A stretch of DNA of 64,000 nucleotides from Pseudomonas sp. LB-090624 (GTDB lineage: Bacteria; Pseudomonadota; Gammaproteobacteria; Pseudomonadales; Pseudomonadaceae). The stretch is taken from contig NZ_QJRL01000004.1 of assembly GCF_003205205.1 (NCBI RefSeq), forward strand, positions 229,195 through 293,194, in the 5' to 3' direction. Positions 46,433 through 56,629 of the stretch are shown in pieces (positions within the stretch are counted from its first letter, which is position 1; each line of letters begins with the position of its first letter). Under the pieces are notes generated by a model, which had not been told where the DNA came from, made no database searches, and saw only the letters and a program-made list of their open reading frames with translations. A program made the translations under genes and the position numbers.

Positions 46433-47698
46433 ATGCGCGTGATGAAGTGGAGCATGATCGCCCTGGCCGTTTCGGCAGGGACCTCGCAGTTGGCAATGGC
46501 CTCGGCACAGGACGAGTCCAAAGGTTTCATCGAAGACAGCAAGCTGAGCGTCAAGACCCGCATGCTGTATTTCAGCCGTGACTTCCGCAACAACGAAGGC
46601 GGTCAGAGCCGCCGTGAAGAAACCGGCCTGGGCTTCGTCGGCACCTTCGAGTCCGGCTTCACCCAAGGCACCGTGGGTGTAGGTGTCGATGCCATCGGCA
46701 TGCTCGGCCTGAAACTGGACAGCGGCAAGGGTCGTGCCAATACCGGCCTGTTCCCGACCGGTTCCGACGGCCGTTCGCAGGATGACTACTCCAAAGGCGG
46801 CGGCGCGGTCAAATTCCGCATCTCCGACACCGTGCTGAAAGTGGGTGACCAGTTCACCGCGCTGCCGGTCTTCGCCACCGATGACAGCCGCCTGCTGCCA
46901 GAAATCGCCCAGGGCACCCTGATCACCAGCAACGAGATCGAAGGGCTGACCCTGCACGCTGGCCATTTCACCAGCCTCACTGCCCAAGAACAAACCAACC
47001 GCGACAGCTTCGGCCTGAAAGAAGCCAACGTGGTCGGTGGCACCTACGCCTTCACCGACAACCTCAGCACCAGCCTGTACTACTCGAAGGTTGAAGACTA
47101 CTGGCGCAAATACTACGCCAACGTCAACTGGGCGATGCCAATCTCCGACAACCAAGGCCTGGTGTTCGACTTCAACATCTACGACACCAAGAGCGAAGGC
47201 TCTGCCGAGTACCGCGCCTTCGATGGCGACAAGCTGGACAACCGCGCGTTCAGCCTGTCGGGCGCCTACAACATCGGCGCTCACACCTTCACCCTGGCCT
47301 ACCAGAAAGTCACCGGCGACGGCGATTATGGTTATGGTATCGACGGTGGCGGCACCATCTTCCTGGCCAACTCCGTGGCTCGTTCCGACTTCAACGCCGA
47401 AGACGAGAAATCCTGGCAGGCTCGCTACGACCTGAACTTTGCCGAATACGGCATTCCAGGCCTGACCTTCATGACCCGTTATGTACGCGGTACCGACGCC
47501 AACGTCGCTGGCACCAGCAACGGCAAAGAATGGGAACGCGACGTCGACATCAAATACGTGCTGCAGGAAGGCCCGGCGAAGGACCTGAGCTTCCGCGTGC
47601 GTCAGGCCACCTACCGTTCTTCCGATGGCGTTTACTACGATTCCCCATCGATCGACGAACTGCGCCTGATCGTGGAGTACCCGCTGAGCATCCTGTAA
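46433..47698 (+). CDS. OprD-family outer-membrane porin
   Basis: The 421-residue protein has a signal peptide (about 1-24, ending AMASA) and the start [19 protein letters not shown] then YFSRDF, typical of the OprD/OprQ/OprE group. Many repeats of 8-10-residue beta strands follow, and the end [18 protein letters not shown] is the family's closing strand. OprD porins pass amino acids, peptides or aromatic acids through the outer membrane. By position (upstream of proS) it resembles OprQ/OprE of pseudomonads, but the substrate is not assigned. AAAGGAG precedes the ATG and a strong terminator follows. Confidence 0.9.
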   Translation: MRVMKWSMIALAVSAGTSQLAMASAQDESKGFIEDSKLSVKTRMLYFSRDFRNNEGGQSRREETGLGFVGTFESGFTQGTVGVGVDAIGMLGLKLDSGKGRANTGLFPTGSDGRSQDDYSKGGGAVKFRISDTVLKVGDQFTALPVFATDDSRLLPEIAQGTLITSNEIEGLTLHAGHFTSLTAQEQTNRDSFGLKEANVVGGTYAFTDNLSTSLYYSKVEDYWRKYYANVNWAMPISDNQGLVFDFNIYDTKSEGSAEYRAFDGDKLDNRAFSLSGAYNIGAHTFTLAYQKVTGDGDYGYGIDGGGTIFLANSVARSDFNAEDEKSWQARYDLNFAEYGIPGLTFMTRYVRGTDANVAGTSNGKEWERDVDIKYVLQEGPAKDLSFRVRQATYRSSDGVYYDSPSIDELRLIVEYPLSIL

Positions 47699-47724
47699 GC
47701 CTGGCTTGCAGTGCCCCGCACCTG

Positions 47725-47755
47725 AAAAAGCCCGGCGATCACGCCGGGCTTTTTC
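47725..47755 (+). terminator. Terminator of the porin gene
   Basis: AAAAAGCCCGGCG/CGCCGGGCTTTTT stem with a 4-base loop and a T-run in both directions. Confidence 0.9.
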
Positions 47756-47858
47756 TTGGCTGACAAGTGTCACCGCCTGGGGCATCCTGTACGCCTTCGT
47801 TTCCCCCCCGTACAATGCGGGGCTATTTCAACGTCTTAGGCAATCGACACGGCTAACC

Positions 47859-49574
47859 ATGCGCACCAGTCAATATTTGCTCGCCACCCAGAAAGAAACC
47901 CCTGCCGACGCAGTGGTCATCAGCCATCAGCTCATGCTGCGTGCTGGCATGATCCGCAAACTGGCCTCCGGCCTGTACACCTGGCTGCCGATGGGCTTGC
48001 GGGTAATGCGCAAGGTCGAGGCCGTGGTGCGTGAGGAAATGAACGCCGCCGGCGCCCTGGAAGTGCTGATGCCGAGCATCCAGCCTGCCGAACTGTGGCA
48101 GGAGTCCGGCCGTTGGGAGCAATACGGCCCCGAGCTGCTGCGCCTGAAGGACCGCCATCAGCGCGACTTCTGCGTTGGCCCTACCCACGAAGAAGTGATC
48201 ACCGACCTGGCCCGTAACGAGCTGTCCAGCTATAAACAGCTGCCGCTCAACATGTACCAGATCCAGACCAAGTTCCGTGACGAAATCCGCCCGCGCTTCG
48301 GCCTGATGCGTGGCCGCGAGTTCATCATGAAGGACGCCTACTCGTTCCATGCCGACCAGGCTTCCCTGCAGGAAACCTACGACCGCATGCACCAGGCGTA
48401 CAGCAACGTGTTCACCCGCCTGGGCCTGGACTTCCGCCCAGTGCAGGCCGATACCGGCTCGATCGGTGGCAGCTACTCGCACGAGTTCCACGTACTGGCC
48501 GAGTCCGGCGAAGACGACGTGATCTTCAGCGACAGCTCCGACTACGCCGCCAACATCGAGAAGGCCGAAGCCATCCCGCGTGAAACCGTGCGCCCTGCCC
48601 CTACCGAGGAGCTGCGCCTGGTCGACACCCCGAATGCCAAGACCATCGCCCAGTTGGTGGAGCACCACGGCCTGCCGATCGAAAAGACCGTCAAGACGCT
48701 GATCGTGCGCGGCGCCGAAGCAGGCAAGCTGATCGCCCTGATCGTCCGTGGCGACCACGAACTGAACGAAATCAAGGCCACCAAGCTGGAACAGGTTGCC
48801 GAACCGTTGGTCATGGCTACCGAAGCCGAACTGCGCGACGCCATTGGCGCCGGTGCCGGCTCGCTCGGCCCGCTCAACCTGCCACTGGAAATCATCATCG
48901 ACCGCTCGGTTGCCCTGATGAGCGACTTCGGCATTGGCGCCAACATCGACGACAAGCACTACTTCGGCGTCAACTGGGAGCGCGACCTGCCGGTACCACA
49001 GGTTGCCGACCTGCGTAACGTGGTCGAAGGCGACCCAAGCCCGGACGGCCAGGGCACCCTGGTGATCAAGCGTGGCATCGAAGTGGGCCACATCTTCCAG
49101 TTGGGCACCAAGTACAGCGAGGCACTGAAGTGCCAGGTACTGGGCGAGAACGGCAAGCCGGTGGTTCTGTCCATGGGCTGCTACGGCATCGGTGTTTCCC
49201 GCGTGGTCGCCGCCGCCATCGAGCAGAGCTATGACGACAAGGGCATCATCTGGAACGACGCCCTGGCTCCGTTCCAGATCGCTCTGGTACCGCTGCGCTA
49301 TGAAACCGAGGTGGTCCGCGAGGCAACCGACAAGCTGTACGCCGAATTGACTGCTGCCGGCTTCGAAGTGCTGCTGGACGACCGCGACAAGAAGACCAGC
49401 CCAGGCATCAAGTTTGCCGATATGGAGCTGATCGGTATCCCGCACCGCATCGTCGTCAGCGATCGCGGCCTGGCCGAAGGCAACCTGGAGTACAAGCACC
49501 GCACCGAGCAGGACGCCCAGGCGTTGCCGCTCGATGAAGTGCTGACCTTCCTGCAGGCCCGCGTTCGCCGCTGA
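47859..49574 (+). CDS. proS: Prolyl-tRNA synthetase
   Basis: The start at 47859 ([13 protein letters not shown]) gives 571 residues; the longer frame runs back through the porin terminator. It is the bacterial type with class II motifs ([17 protein letters not shown] and the GCYGIGVSR motif 3), an editing (YbaK-like) insertion (about 230-390) that clears Ala-tRNA-Pro, and a C-terminal anticodon domain. Cytoplasmic, essential. Confidence 0.97.
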   Translation: MRTSQYLLATQKETPADAVVISHQLMLRAGMIRKLASGLYTWLPMGLRVMRKVEAVVREEMNAAGALEVLMPSIQPAELWQESGRWEQYGPELLRLKDRHQRDFCVGPTHEEVITDLARNELSSYKQLPLNMYQIQTKFRDEIRPRFGLMRGREFIMKDAYSFHADQASLQETYDRMHQAYSNVFTRLGLDFRPVQADTGSIGGSYSHEFHVLAESGEDDVIFSDSSDYAANIEKAEAIPRETVRPAPTEELRLVDTPNAKTIAQLVEHHGLPIEKTVKTLIVRGAEAGKLIALIVRGDHELNEIKATKLEQVAEPLVMATEAELRDAIGAGAGSLGPLNLPLEIIIDRSVALMSDFGIGANIDDKHYFGVNWERDLPVPQVADLRNVVEGDPSPDGQGTLVIKRGIEVGHIFQLGTKYSEALKCQVLGENGKPVVLSMGCYGIGVSRVVAAAIEQSYDDKGIIWNDALAPFQIALVPLRYETEVVREATDKLYAELTAAGFEVLLDDRDKKTSPGIKFADMELIGIPHRIVVSDRGLAEGNLEYKHRTEQDAQALPLDEVLTFLQARVRR

Positions 49575-49594
49575 TAACCAATGCACGAGTGATC

Positions 49595-50548
49595 ATGTAC
49601 AAGCGAAGTACCTTTACCCTTGGGGGCGCCGCACTGTGCGGCGCCCTGCTCGTCAGCGGCTGCGCCAACCAGATGTCCCAGCGCAGCGACCATGAGGAGC
49701 GCGTCGAGCGTAAACTGCTCGAGCACACCCTGCAGATCGATGTCGGCGAGCCGAAGGTGATGGAGCTTCCGCAACGACGTGTGCGCGTGCACGAGCAAAA
49801 GCGCTTCGAAGTCACCGAGTTCGAAGTCACCCGCAGCTATGACCGCTACACGCCTTACCAGCCCTGGCGGGAGGTTTACGAGATCCCGCTGGGCGCAGTG
49901 GCTGTGGTGGCGGGTGTCGGCGCCAACGTGGTCAACGTATTCGCCTTGGGCAACCTGCCGCAAAGCATTACCCACGACTGGTTGAGCTACGGCGTGGACG
50001 GGCTCAACCCGTTCATGAACGTGGCGTCCAACGGCCGTGCCCAGCAGAACCTGGCCGGTATCAGCGAGGTGCAGAAAGGCAAGCGCGAGGAGTCCACCAG
50101 CGTGCCCTGGAGCGAACGCCTGGTCGAGGTCAAGGCTGGCAAGATGACCCACGAACTGACCACCGACCGCAATGGCGTGCTGCGCCTGAACCTGCTCGAC
50201 AGCCCGTTCTCCGAACAGAACCTCAACCACATCGGTACCTTGCACTTGCAGGTGCTCGACGAGGACAACGCGGTACGTGGCGACGCCAGCCTGCTGGTCA
50301 GCGCCACCCTGCGCAACAAGCTGCTCGAAGCCCATGAACTGATCTTCGATGACCTTGAAGATGACGATGTCGGCCAGTGGGTACACCGGGTCAAGCGCCT
50401 GTCAGAGCTGGGTCTTGAAGAAGAAGCCAGCGAAATGGAACAGAGCCTGATCGAACTGACCCGCAACGACCCGGAACTGCAGCAGGAGTTCTTGCAGTCG
50501 TTGACCAAGGCTACAGGGCGGCTGGTGGCTGATCCAGGGGTGCAATAA
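49595..50548 (+). CDS. Lipoprotein of unknown function
   Basis: The ATG at 49595 gives 317 residues; a GTG two codons upstream is possible. The signal peptide ends at the lipobox LLVSGC (about Cys 22). The mature part has a charged start (RSDHEERVERKLLE), a hydrophobic patch near residue 105-125 (VAVVAGVGANVVNVFALGNL) that may touch a membrane, a beta-rich middle and an acidic helical end. The gene follows proS by 20 bp and could share its transcript. Family not recognised. Confidence 0.78.
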   Translation: MYKRSTFTLGGAALCGALLVSGCANQMSQRSDHEERVERKLLEHTLQIDVGEPKVMELPQRRVRVHEQKRFEVTEFEVTRSYDRYTPYQPWREVYEIPLGAVAVVAGVGANVVNVFALGNLPQSITHDWLSYGVDGLNPFMNVASNGRAQQNLAGISEVQKGKREESTSVPWSERLVEVKAGKMTHELTTDRNGVLRLNLLDSPFSEQNLNHIGTLHLQVLDEDNAVRGDASLLVSATLRNKLLEAHELIFDDLEDDDVGQWVHRVKRLSELGLEEEASEMEQSLIELTRNDPELQQEFLQSLTKATGRLVADPGVQ

Positions 50549-50574
50549 CCCGGCTTTTCGCATAGCGTTGCGGG

Positions 50575-50607
50575 CTTGCGCGGTCGATGCAGCGGGGACC
50601 GCGCAAG
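50575..50607. terminator. Hairpin between the lipoprotein gene and dinB
   Basis: A perfect 11-bp stem CTTGCGCGGTC with an 11-base loop between two convergent stop codons. Confidence 0.6.
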
Positions 50608-50616
50608 TCGCCTTCT

Positions 50617-51681
50617 TTATATAGGCGGGAACAGCTCCAGCTGTTCATGCGCCCCGCGCAAGTCGCGCAACCTCACCCCCACCCCCAGCAAGCGCACCGG
50701 CTTGCTGCCGCGGGCGAATGCCTGGGCCAGCAACTGCCGATAACTCTCCAGATCCCGCCCCGCTCCCGCCTGCTCCATGGTGGTCTGGCTGAAATCATGG
50801 AACTTGACCTTGACGAAAGGTTTGTCTGGCCGGTAACTGTTGTCCATGCGGGCAATACGCTCGTTAAGGCTGTCCAGCAACTCGGGCAGCCGCGCCAGGC
50901 AACTGGCCAGGTCCGGCAGGTCGGTGTCGTAGGTGTTTTCCACGCTGACCGACTGGCGCCGGCTGTCGTTGTGTACTGCACGCTCATCAATACCCCGCGC
51001 CAGCCCCCACAAGCGCTCACCAAAACTGCCAAACTCGCGCACCAGCGCCAGCCGCGACCACTCACGCAACTCCAGGCAGGTTTCAATGCCCAGCCGGGTC
51101 AGTTTTTCCGCCGTCACCTTGCCCACGCCGTGCAACCTGGCCACTGGCAAGGCGGCGACGAACGCTTCCACTTCACCCGGCGTAATCACGAACAACCCGT
51201 TGGGCTTGCGCCAGTCGCTGGCGATCTTGGCCAAGAACTTGTTCGGCGCCACTCCCGCCGACACGGTGATATGGAGGGTGCGCGCCACACGCCGGCGAAT
51301 ATCCTCGGCAATGCGTGTGGCACTGCCGGCATACCACTGGCTTTCGCTCACATCCAGATAGGCCTCATCCAGCGACAAAGGCTCGATCAGCTCGGTGTAG
51401 TCGCGGAAGATCGTGTGGATTTCCCGCGAGGCCTCACGGTAGGCTTCGAAACGCGGCTTGACGATCAGCAGGTCGGGGCACAGTTTCAGTGCATGCCGCG
51501 ACGACATCGCCGAGCGCACACCGTAGGCACGCGCTTCATAGTTACAGGTGGCGATCACCCCACGATTCTCGGGCGAGCCACCCACGGCCATGGGCCGCCC
51601 AGCCAAGCGCGGGTCGTCACGCATCTCGATCGCGGCATAAAAGCAATCGCAGTCGACGTGGATGATCTTGCGCAAGGACAT
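50617..51681 (-). CDS. dinB: DNA polymerase IV
   Basis: The 354-residue Y-family polymerase has HVDCDCFYAAIEMRDD with the first metal Asp, SMSSRHALKLCP-type fingers, SLDEAYLDVS with the catalytic Asp-Glu, and a helix-hairpin-helix thumb (LHGVGKVTAEKL). The C-terminus QLELFPPI is a beta-clamp-binding motif. It copies past damaged bases at low fidelity. A perfect LexA box lies 15 bp upstream of the start, so it is SOS-induced. Confidence 0.96.
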   Translation of the reverse strand: MSLRKIIHVDCDCFYAAIEMRDDPRLAGRPMAVGGSPENRGVIATCNYEARAYGVRSAMSSRHALKLCPDLLIVKPRFEAYREASREIHTIFRDYTELIEPLSLDEAYLDVSESQWYAGSATRIAEDIRRRVARTLHITVSAGVAPNKFLAKIASDWRKPNGLFVITPGEVEAFVAALPVARLHGVGKVTAEKLTRLGIETCLELREWSRLALVREFGSFGERLWGLARGIDERAVHNDSRRQSVSVENTYDTDLPDLASCLARLPELLDSLNERIARMDNSYRPDKPFVKVKFHDFSQTTMEQAGAGRDLESYRQLLAQAFARGSKPVRLLGVGVRLRDLRGAHEQLELFPPI

Positions 51682-51696
51682 GGATGACCGTCAGCA

Positions 51697-51712
51697 CTGT
51701 AAATTCATACAG
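51697..51712 (-). promoter_or_regulatory. LexA box of dinB
   Basis: CTGT, eight A/T-rich bases, ACAG, in the spacing of the gamma-proteobacterial SOS operator, 15 bp ahead of the dinB ATG. Confidence 0.88.
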
Positions 51713-51855
51713 ATAGTATCGCATGCGTCCTGTTTTGAAACAGCTCAGCGGCCCCGCCTGGCGATAATCGGCCTGAAAGCCCCGCCGTGCCTGAGCTGCA
51801 CGCAGTTATCGAACGCTAAGGGATTGAACAAAAAAGGATTTTCCTAACTATTTGC

Positions 51856-51883
51856 TTGACATCGTGGAGCAAATCCGTAGAAT
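51856..51883 (+). promoter_or_regulatory. Promoter of initiator tRNA 1
   Basis: TTGACA, 16 bp, TAGAAT; 13 bp before the tRNA 5' end. Near-consensus sigma-70 promoter. Confidence 0.85.
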
Positions 51884-51896
51884 TCGATCTCACAGG

Positions 51897-51973
<77 letters not shown>

Positions 51974-51982
51974 GATTCGAGA

Positions 51983-52014
51983 AAAGGCCACTGTTAACGC
52001 AGTGGCCTTTTTCT
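51983..52014 (+). terminator. Terminator of initiator tRNA 1
   Basis: AAAGGCCACT/AGTGGCCTTT stem followed by TTTTTC. Confidence 0.88.
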
Positions 52015-52069
52015 TTGTCTGCAGAAACTACCTGCTGGTAAAAAAGCGTTGAAAATCAAACATTAGCGC

Positions 52070-52097
52070 TTGACACCCAAGCTACAAACTGTAGAAT
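52070..52097 (+). promoter_or_regulatory. Promoter of initiator tRNA 2
   Basis: TTGACA, 16 bp, TAGAAT; same 12-13 bp distance to the tRNA as in copy 1. Confidence 0.85.
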
Positions 52098-52109
52098 TCG
52101 CCCCACTGA

Positions 52110-52186
<77 letters not shown>

Positions 52187-52196
52187 GATTCAAGAT

Positions 52197-52226
52197 AAGG
52201 CCACTGTTAACACAGTGGCCTTTTTC
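52197..52226 (+). terminator. Terminator of initiator tRNA 2
   Basis: Near-copy of the first terminator: GGCCACTG/CAGTGGCC stem with TTTTTC. Confidence 0.88.
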
Positions 52227-52279
52227 TTTGCCTGCGGAAAACTGCAGCAAAAAAACATGGGTAAATAAACACTTGGCGC

Positions 52280-52307
52280 TTGACACCCAATCACCAAGCT
52301 GTAGAAT
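52280..52307 (+). promoter_or_regulatory. Promoter of initiator tRNA 3
   Basis: TTGACA, 16 bp, TAGAAT; same distance to the tRNA as in the other copies. Confidence 0.85.
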
Positions 52308-52319
52308 GCGCACCTCTGA

Positions 52320-52396
<77 letters not shown>

Positions 52397-52406
52397 TATT
52401 CGTCAG

Positions 52407-52450
52407 AACAAACCCCGCCTGTGTAACAGCAGCGCGGGGTTTGTTGTTTC
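52407..52450 (+). terminator. Terminator of initiator tRNA 3
   Basis: AACAAACCCCGC/GCGGGGTTTGTT stem followed by GTTTCT; unrelated to the other two terminators. Confidence 0.85.
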
Positions 52451-52656
52451 TACCCTCCCTGCTTTTCCCCCCCCGATTTTGCCCGCCGTCCAGCCAACCC
52501 GCAGGCTTGAGGCGTCACACCCAGGATGAACTATCTTTAACCCTGCCAGGCCCCCGAAAGCGCCTGAGCCCGGAGTAACATTGGATACGTTTTCCAAAGG
52601 GACTTTCACTTGGCCGCACCTTTCCTTCACCTCGCGCTGCATGCCCGGGGCTATTC

Positions 52657-55299
52657 ATGACTTCCCACAATCCCGAACCTCCGGTGCCACTCGCCTCGGC
52701 ACTGCCGGGTGCAGTGCAGCGCCTACCCTGGCTTGAACGCCTGAGTCGCTACCGCCAGCCGATCGGCCTGGTGGTGACCCTGGTGCTGTTCACCATGGGG
52801 TTGATTGCCTGCCGCCACCTGCTGAGCGAACTGGACATCTATGCCTTGCACGATGCCATGCTCAGCGTGCCCGCACAGTCGTTGCTCGGCGCCTTCGTGG
52901 CGACCGTGGTGGGCTTCGTCATCCTGCTGGGTTATGAGTGGTCGGCCAGCCGCTATGCTGGGGTCAAATTGCCTGCACGCAGCCTGGTGCTGGGTGGTTT
53001 CAGCGCTTTTGCCATCGGCAATGCCATTGGCCTGTCGATGCTATCCGGCGGCTCGGTACGTTACCGCCTGTATGCACGCCAAGGCCTTGGTGCGGCGGAG
53101 GTCGCGCGCATGACCGTGTTTGCCAGCCTGTCGCTGGGCTGCGCGCTGCCGCCCCTGGCTGCCTTGGCAACCTTGAGCGACCTGTCGGCTGCCTCGACCG
53201 CGCTGGGCCTGCCTGCCGGCCTGTTGGCTGCTGTGGCCGGCGCCGTGCTGGTAGCGTCTGCCCTGTTGGTGGCTGGCTTGTATCGCCGGCGCCTGGCCGA
53301 ACAACCGCTGGCCAACAACCTGCTGGTACAACTTGGCCGGCGCACGCTGCGCCTGCCGGGGGCACGCTTGGCTGCCCTGCAATTGCTGATCACTGCGCTG
53401 GATGTGGCCGCAGCCGCCACCGTGCTGTACCTGCTGCTGCCCGAAGCACCACCATTCGGCGCGTTCGTACTGGTTTACTTGCTGGCCTTGGCTGCGGGCG
53501 TGCTCAGCCACGTACCGGGCGGCGTCGGGGTGTTCGAAGCGATTCTGCTGGCAGCGTTTGCCGACCAACTCGGCGCGGCACCGCTGGCCGCTGCCCTGCT
53601 GCTGTACCGGTTGATCTACGTGGTTCTGCCGCTGCTGCTGGCCTGCGTGCTACTGCTGGCCAATGAAGCCCGGCGCCTGCTGTTCGCGCAACAGGCCATC
53701 AAGGCCGCCTCGGGGCTGGCCGCACCCATCCTGTCGATTCTGGTGTTCCTGTCCGGTGTGGTGCTGCTGTTCTCTGGCGCCACACCCGAAATCGACACCC
53801 GCCTGGAGCACATGGGCTTCCTTGTGCCACATCGGCTGATCGATGCCTCGCACTTCGGCGCCAGCCTGATCGGCGTGCTGTGCTTGCTGCTGGCCCAAGG
53901 CCTGCGCCGGCGCCTGTCTGCCGCCTGGCTGTTGACCACCGTACTGTTGCTGGTCGGCGCCCTGCTGTCGCTGCTCAAGGGCTTCGACTGGGAAGAGGCC
54001 TGCCTGCTGACCTTCACGGCCGCCCTGCTCGCCCTGTTCCGTCGCTCGTTCTACCGCCCCAGCCGCCTGTTGGAGCTTCCGTTCTCGCCGGTGTTTCTGG
54101 TGGCCAGCGCCTGCGCAGTCGGCGCATCGGTGTGGTTGCTGCTGTTCGCCTACCAGGATGTCCCTTACAGCCATCAACTGTGGTGGCAGTTCACCCTCGA
54201 TGCCGACGCGCCACGGGGCCTGCGCGCCGCCATGGGCAGTGCCTTGCTGCTGGCGGCCGTGGCGCTGACCTGGCTGCTGCGCACCGCGCCACCCGTGATC
54301 CACCTGCCAGATGAAGCAGAGCTGCAACGCGCCAACCGTATCCTGCTGGCTTCCGAGCAGCCCGACGGTGGCCTGGCGTTGACCGGCGACAAAGCGCTGC
54401 TGTTCCACCCACGTGACAACGCGTTCCTCATGTACGCCCGGCGCGGCCGCAGCCTGGTGGCGCTATACGACCCGATCGGGCCGGCCCAGGAGCGCGCCGA
54501 AATGATCTGGCAGTTCCGCGACCTGTGCGACTTGCACCACGCCCGACCGGTGTTCTACCAGGTGCGCGCCGAAAACCTGCCGTTCTACATGGACATCGGC
54601 CTGACCGCGCTCAAGCTGGGTGAAGAAGCCCGGGTCGACTTGCGCCGCTTCGATCTGGAAGCCAAGGGCAAGGAAATGAAGGACCTGCGCTACACCTGGA
54701 ACCGCGGTGGCCGCGATGGCCTGAGCCTGGAAATCCACGAACCGGGGCATGCACCGCTGGCAGAGCTGAAGGAAATTTCCGATGCCTGGCTAGGCGGCAA
54801 GAACGTGCGCGAGAAAGGCTTTTCCCTGGGGCGCTTCAGCGCGGACTACCTGCAACACTTTCGCATCGCCCTGATTCGCTTCCAGGGCCGCCCGGTGGCC
54901 TTCGCCAACCTGCTGGAAACCCATGGCAACGAACTGGCCAGCCTTGACCTGATGCGAGCGCACCCCGAGGCACCGAAGCTGACCATGGAGTTCATGATGA
55001 TTGGCCTGATCCTGCACTACAAAAGCCATGAGTACACGCGCTTCAGCCTGGGCATGGTACCGCTTTCCGGCCTGCAGCCGCGACGTGGCGCACCCTTGAC
55101 CCAGCGCTTGGGGTCGATGGTGTTCCGCCGTGGCGAACAGCTTTACAACTTCCAGGGGCTAAGACGCTTCAAGGACAAATTCCAACCGGACTGGGAACCC
55201 CGCTACATGGCCGTGCCGGCCGGGCTTGACCCGCTGGTGGCACTGGCCGACACCGCCGCCCTGATCGCAGGCGGCTTGACTGGATTGGTGAAACGTTGA
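52657..55299 (+). CDS. mprF: Aminoacyl-phosphatidylglycerol synthase/flippase MprF
   Basis: The 880-residue protein has an N-terminal membrane flippase part with about a dozen helices (to about 530) containing VPGGVGVFEAILLAAF, then a cytoplasmic DUF2156 acyltransferase domain (about 540-870: YDPIGPAQERAEM, PVFYQVRAENLPFYMDIG, FSLGMVPLSGLQPR). It transfers an amino acid from aminoacyl-tRNA to phosphatidylglycerol, lowering surface charge and sensitivity to cationic peptides. In P. aeruginosa the homologue makes alanyl-PG. The next gene overlaps and encodes a matching hydrolase type. Confidence 0.94.
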   Translation: MTSHNPEPPVPLASALPGAVQRLPWLERLSRYRQPIGLVVTLVLFTMGLIACRHLLSELDIYALHDAMLSVPAQSLLGAFVATVVGFVILLGYEWSASRYAGVKLPARSLVLGGFSAFAIGNAIGLSMLSGGSVRYRLYARQGLGAAEVARMTVFASLSLGCALPPLAALATLSDLSAASTALGLPAGLLAAVAGAVLVASALLVAGLYRRRLAEQPLANNLLVQLGRRTLRLPGARLAALQLLITALDVAAAATVLYLLLPEAPPFGAFVLVYLLALAAGVLSHVPGGVGVFEAILLAAFADQLGAAPLAAALLLYRLIYVVLPLLLACVLLLANEARRLLFAQQAIKAASGLAAPILSILVFLSGVVLLFSGATPEIDTRLEHMGFLVPHRLIDASHFGASLIGVLCLLLAQGLRRRLSAAWLLTTVLLLVGALLSLLKGFDWEEACLLTFTAALLALFRRSFYRPSRLLELPFSPVFLVASACAVGASVWLLLFAYQDVPYSHQLWWQFTLDADAPRGLRAAMGSALLLAAVALTWLLRTAPPVIHLPDEAELQRANRILLASEQPDGGLALTGDKALLFHPRDNAFLMYARRGRSLVALYDPIGPAQERAEMIWQFRDLCDLHHARPVFYQVRAENLPFYMDIGLTALKLGEEARVDLRRFDLEAKGKEMKDLRYTWNRGGRDGLSLEIHEPGHAPLAELKEISDAWLGGKNVREKGFSLGRFSADYLQHFRIALIRFQGRPVAFANLLETHGNELASLDLMRAHPEAPKLTMEFMMIGLILHYKSHEYTRFSLGMVPLSGLQPRRGAPLTQRLGSMVFRRGEQLYNFQGLRRFKDKFQPDWEPRYMAVPAGLDPLVALADTAALIAGGLTGLVKR

Positions 55300-56591
55300 T
55301 GACCCGACGCTTTTGGCTGTACTTGCTGGTTCCCCTGCTGATGGCTGCGCTGGGGGGCGCGCTGGCGTTCTGGCTGTGGACACGCCCGGCCCCCGAGGCG
55401 CGCCTGGAGCAACTCAGGATCGATGACACCAGCATCACCCGCGTTACACCTGGTGTACACCCCAAGGCCCGAGTGGCCATCGGCGTGCCCCAGGAGCAGG
55501 CCCTGACCGACAAGCAACTGATGGACCTGGCCCAGGCCGGTGAGGCCCAACTGGTGCAGGTGATCCTGCCGCCGAACGACTGCAGCAAGCAGCAGCAGGC
55601 CATGGACCATGCGCTGAGCCAACTGCCGGAGAAACCTACGCTGGTCGCCGGTATCGGCCCCGGTGCCGCCCAGGCATGGCGCTGGCTGGCCAGCCAGACT
55701 GATGACAAGGCCCGGGCCATATCCGTGGACTTCACTGTCGAGCAACCTGGCTGCCAGGCGCCGCTGCCAAAATCCGCGGCCCATGGCCACTGGAACGTCG
55801 CCTGGAACGACAACCCGGATGACGCCAGCGCCGCTTTCGTGCGCGACCAGGCCAATGCCGAAACCAGCATCAGCGACTACGACATCCACCTGCCGCAAGT
55901 GCTCAAGTCGCAATTGACCCAGGCCCTGGTCGGTCACGACGGCAACGCCTTGGCCATCCCGGTAGTCGAAGTGCCGGCCGGGCAAACCACCGACACGGTC
56001 ACCCTGTTCCTCTCCGGTGACGGCGGCTGGCGCGACCTTGACCGTGATGTTGCCGGCGAAATGGCCAAGCTGGGCTACCCGGTGGTAGGTATCGATACGC
56101 TGCGCTATTACTGGCAGCACAAGACGCCAGAACAAAGCGCGGCCGACCTGTCCGAGCTGATGCAGCATTACCGGCAAAAATGGGGCACCAAGCGTTTTGT
56201 ACTGACCGGCTATTCGTTCGGCGCTGATGTGCTGCCGGCGATCTACAACCGCCTGCCGGTAGAGGACCAGCAACGTGTCGACGCGGTGATGTTGCTGGCG
56301 TTTGCCCGCAGCGGCAGCTTCGAGATCGAGGTCGAGGGCTGGCTGGGCAAAGAAGGCCAGGAAGCACCAACCGGGCCGGAAATGGCCAAGTTGCCGGCCT
56401 CCAAGGTGGTGTGCGTATATGGCGTGGAAGAGACCGATGAAAGCGGTTGCACCGAAAAGACTGCGGTGGGTGAACGCCTGAAGCTGCCTGGGGGGCACCA
56501 CTTTGATGAAAACTACCCGGCGCTGGCCAAGCGCTTGATTGGTGAGATCGAGACACGCCAGGGTAAATCCAGCGTCGCCGAACAGAACTGA
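55299..56591 (+). CDS. VirJ/AcvB-type hydrolase, probable aminoacyl-PG hydrolase
   Basis: The ATG at 55299 overlaps the mprF stop by one base (TGATG). The 430-residue product has an N-terminal signal anchor (about 5-28), a spacer domain, and an alpha/beta-hydrolase domain of the VirJ type (about 215-430: TLFLSGDGGWRDLDRDVAGE, LTGYSFGADVLPAIYNRLP with the nucleophile Ser, and a final His in PGGHHFDENY). The P. aeruginosa gene in this position removes Ala from alanyl-PG in the periplasm, and AcvB of Agrobacterium does the same for lysyl-PG. So synthesis and removal are encoded together. Confidence 0.87.
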   Translation: MTRRFWLYLLVPLLMAALGGALAFWLWTRPAPEARLEQLRIDDTSITRVTPGVHPKARVAIGVPQEQALTDKQLMDLAQAGEAQLVQVILPPNDCSKQQQAMDHALSQLPEKPTLVAGIGPGAAQAWRWLASQTDDKARAISVDFTVEQPGCQAPLPKSAAHGHWNVAWNDNPDDASAAFVRDQANAETSISDYDIHLPQVLKSQLTQALVGHDGNALAIPVVEVPAGQTTDTVTLFLSGDGGWRDLDRDVAGEMAKLGYPVVGIDTLRYYWQHKTPEQSAADLSELMQHYRQKWGTKRFVLTGYSFGADVLPAIYNRLPVEDQQRVDAVMLLAFARSGSFEIEVEGWLGKEGQEAPTGPEMAKLPASKVVCVYGVEETDESGCTEKTAVGERLKLPGGHHFDENYPALAKRLIGEIETRQGKSSVAEQN

Positions 56592-56603
56592 CAATGATTG
56601 ACA

Positions 56604-56622
56604 GGGGCCGCTTTGCGGCCCC
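56604..56622. terminator. Hairpin between the hydrolase gene and kup
   Basis: GGGGCCGC/GCGGCCCC stem with TTT loop between two convergent stop codons; same hairpin type as at 22479 and 19423. Confidence 0.55.
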
Positions 56623-56629
56623 TTGGCAA

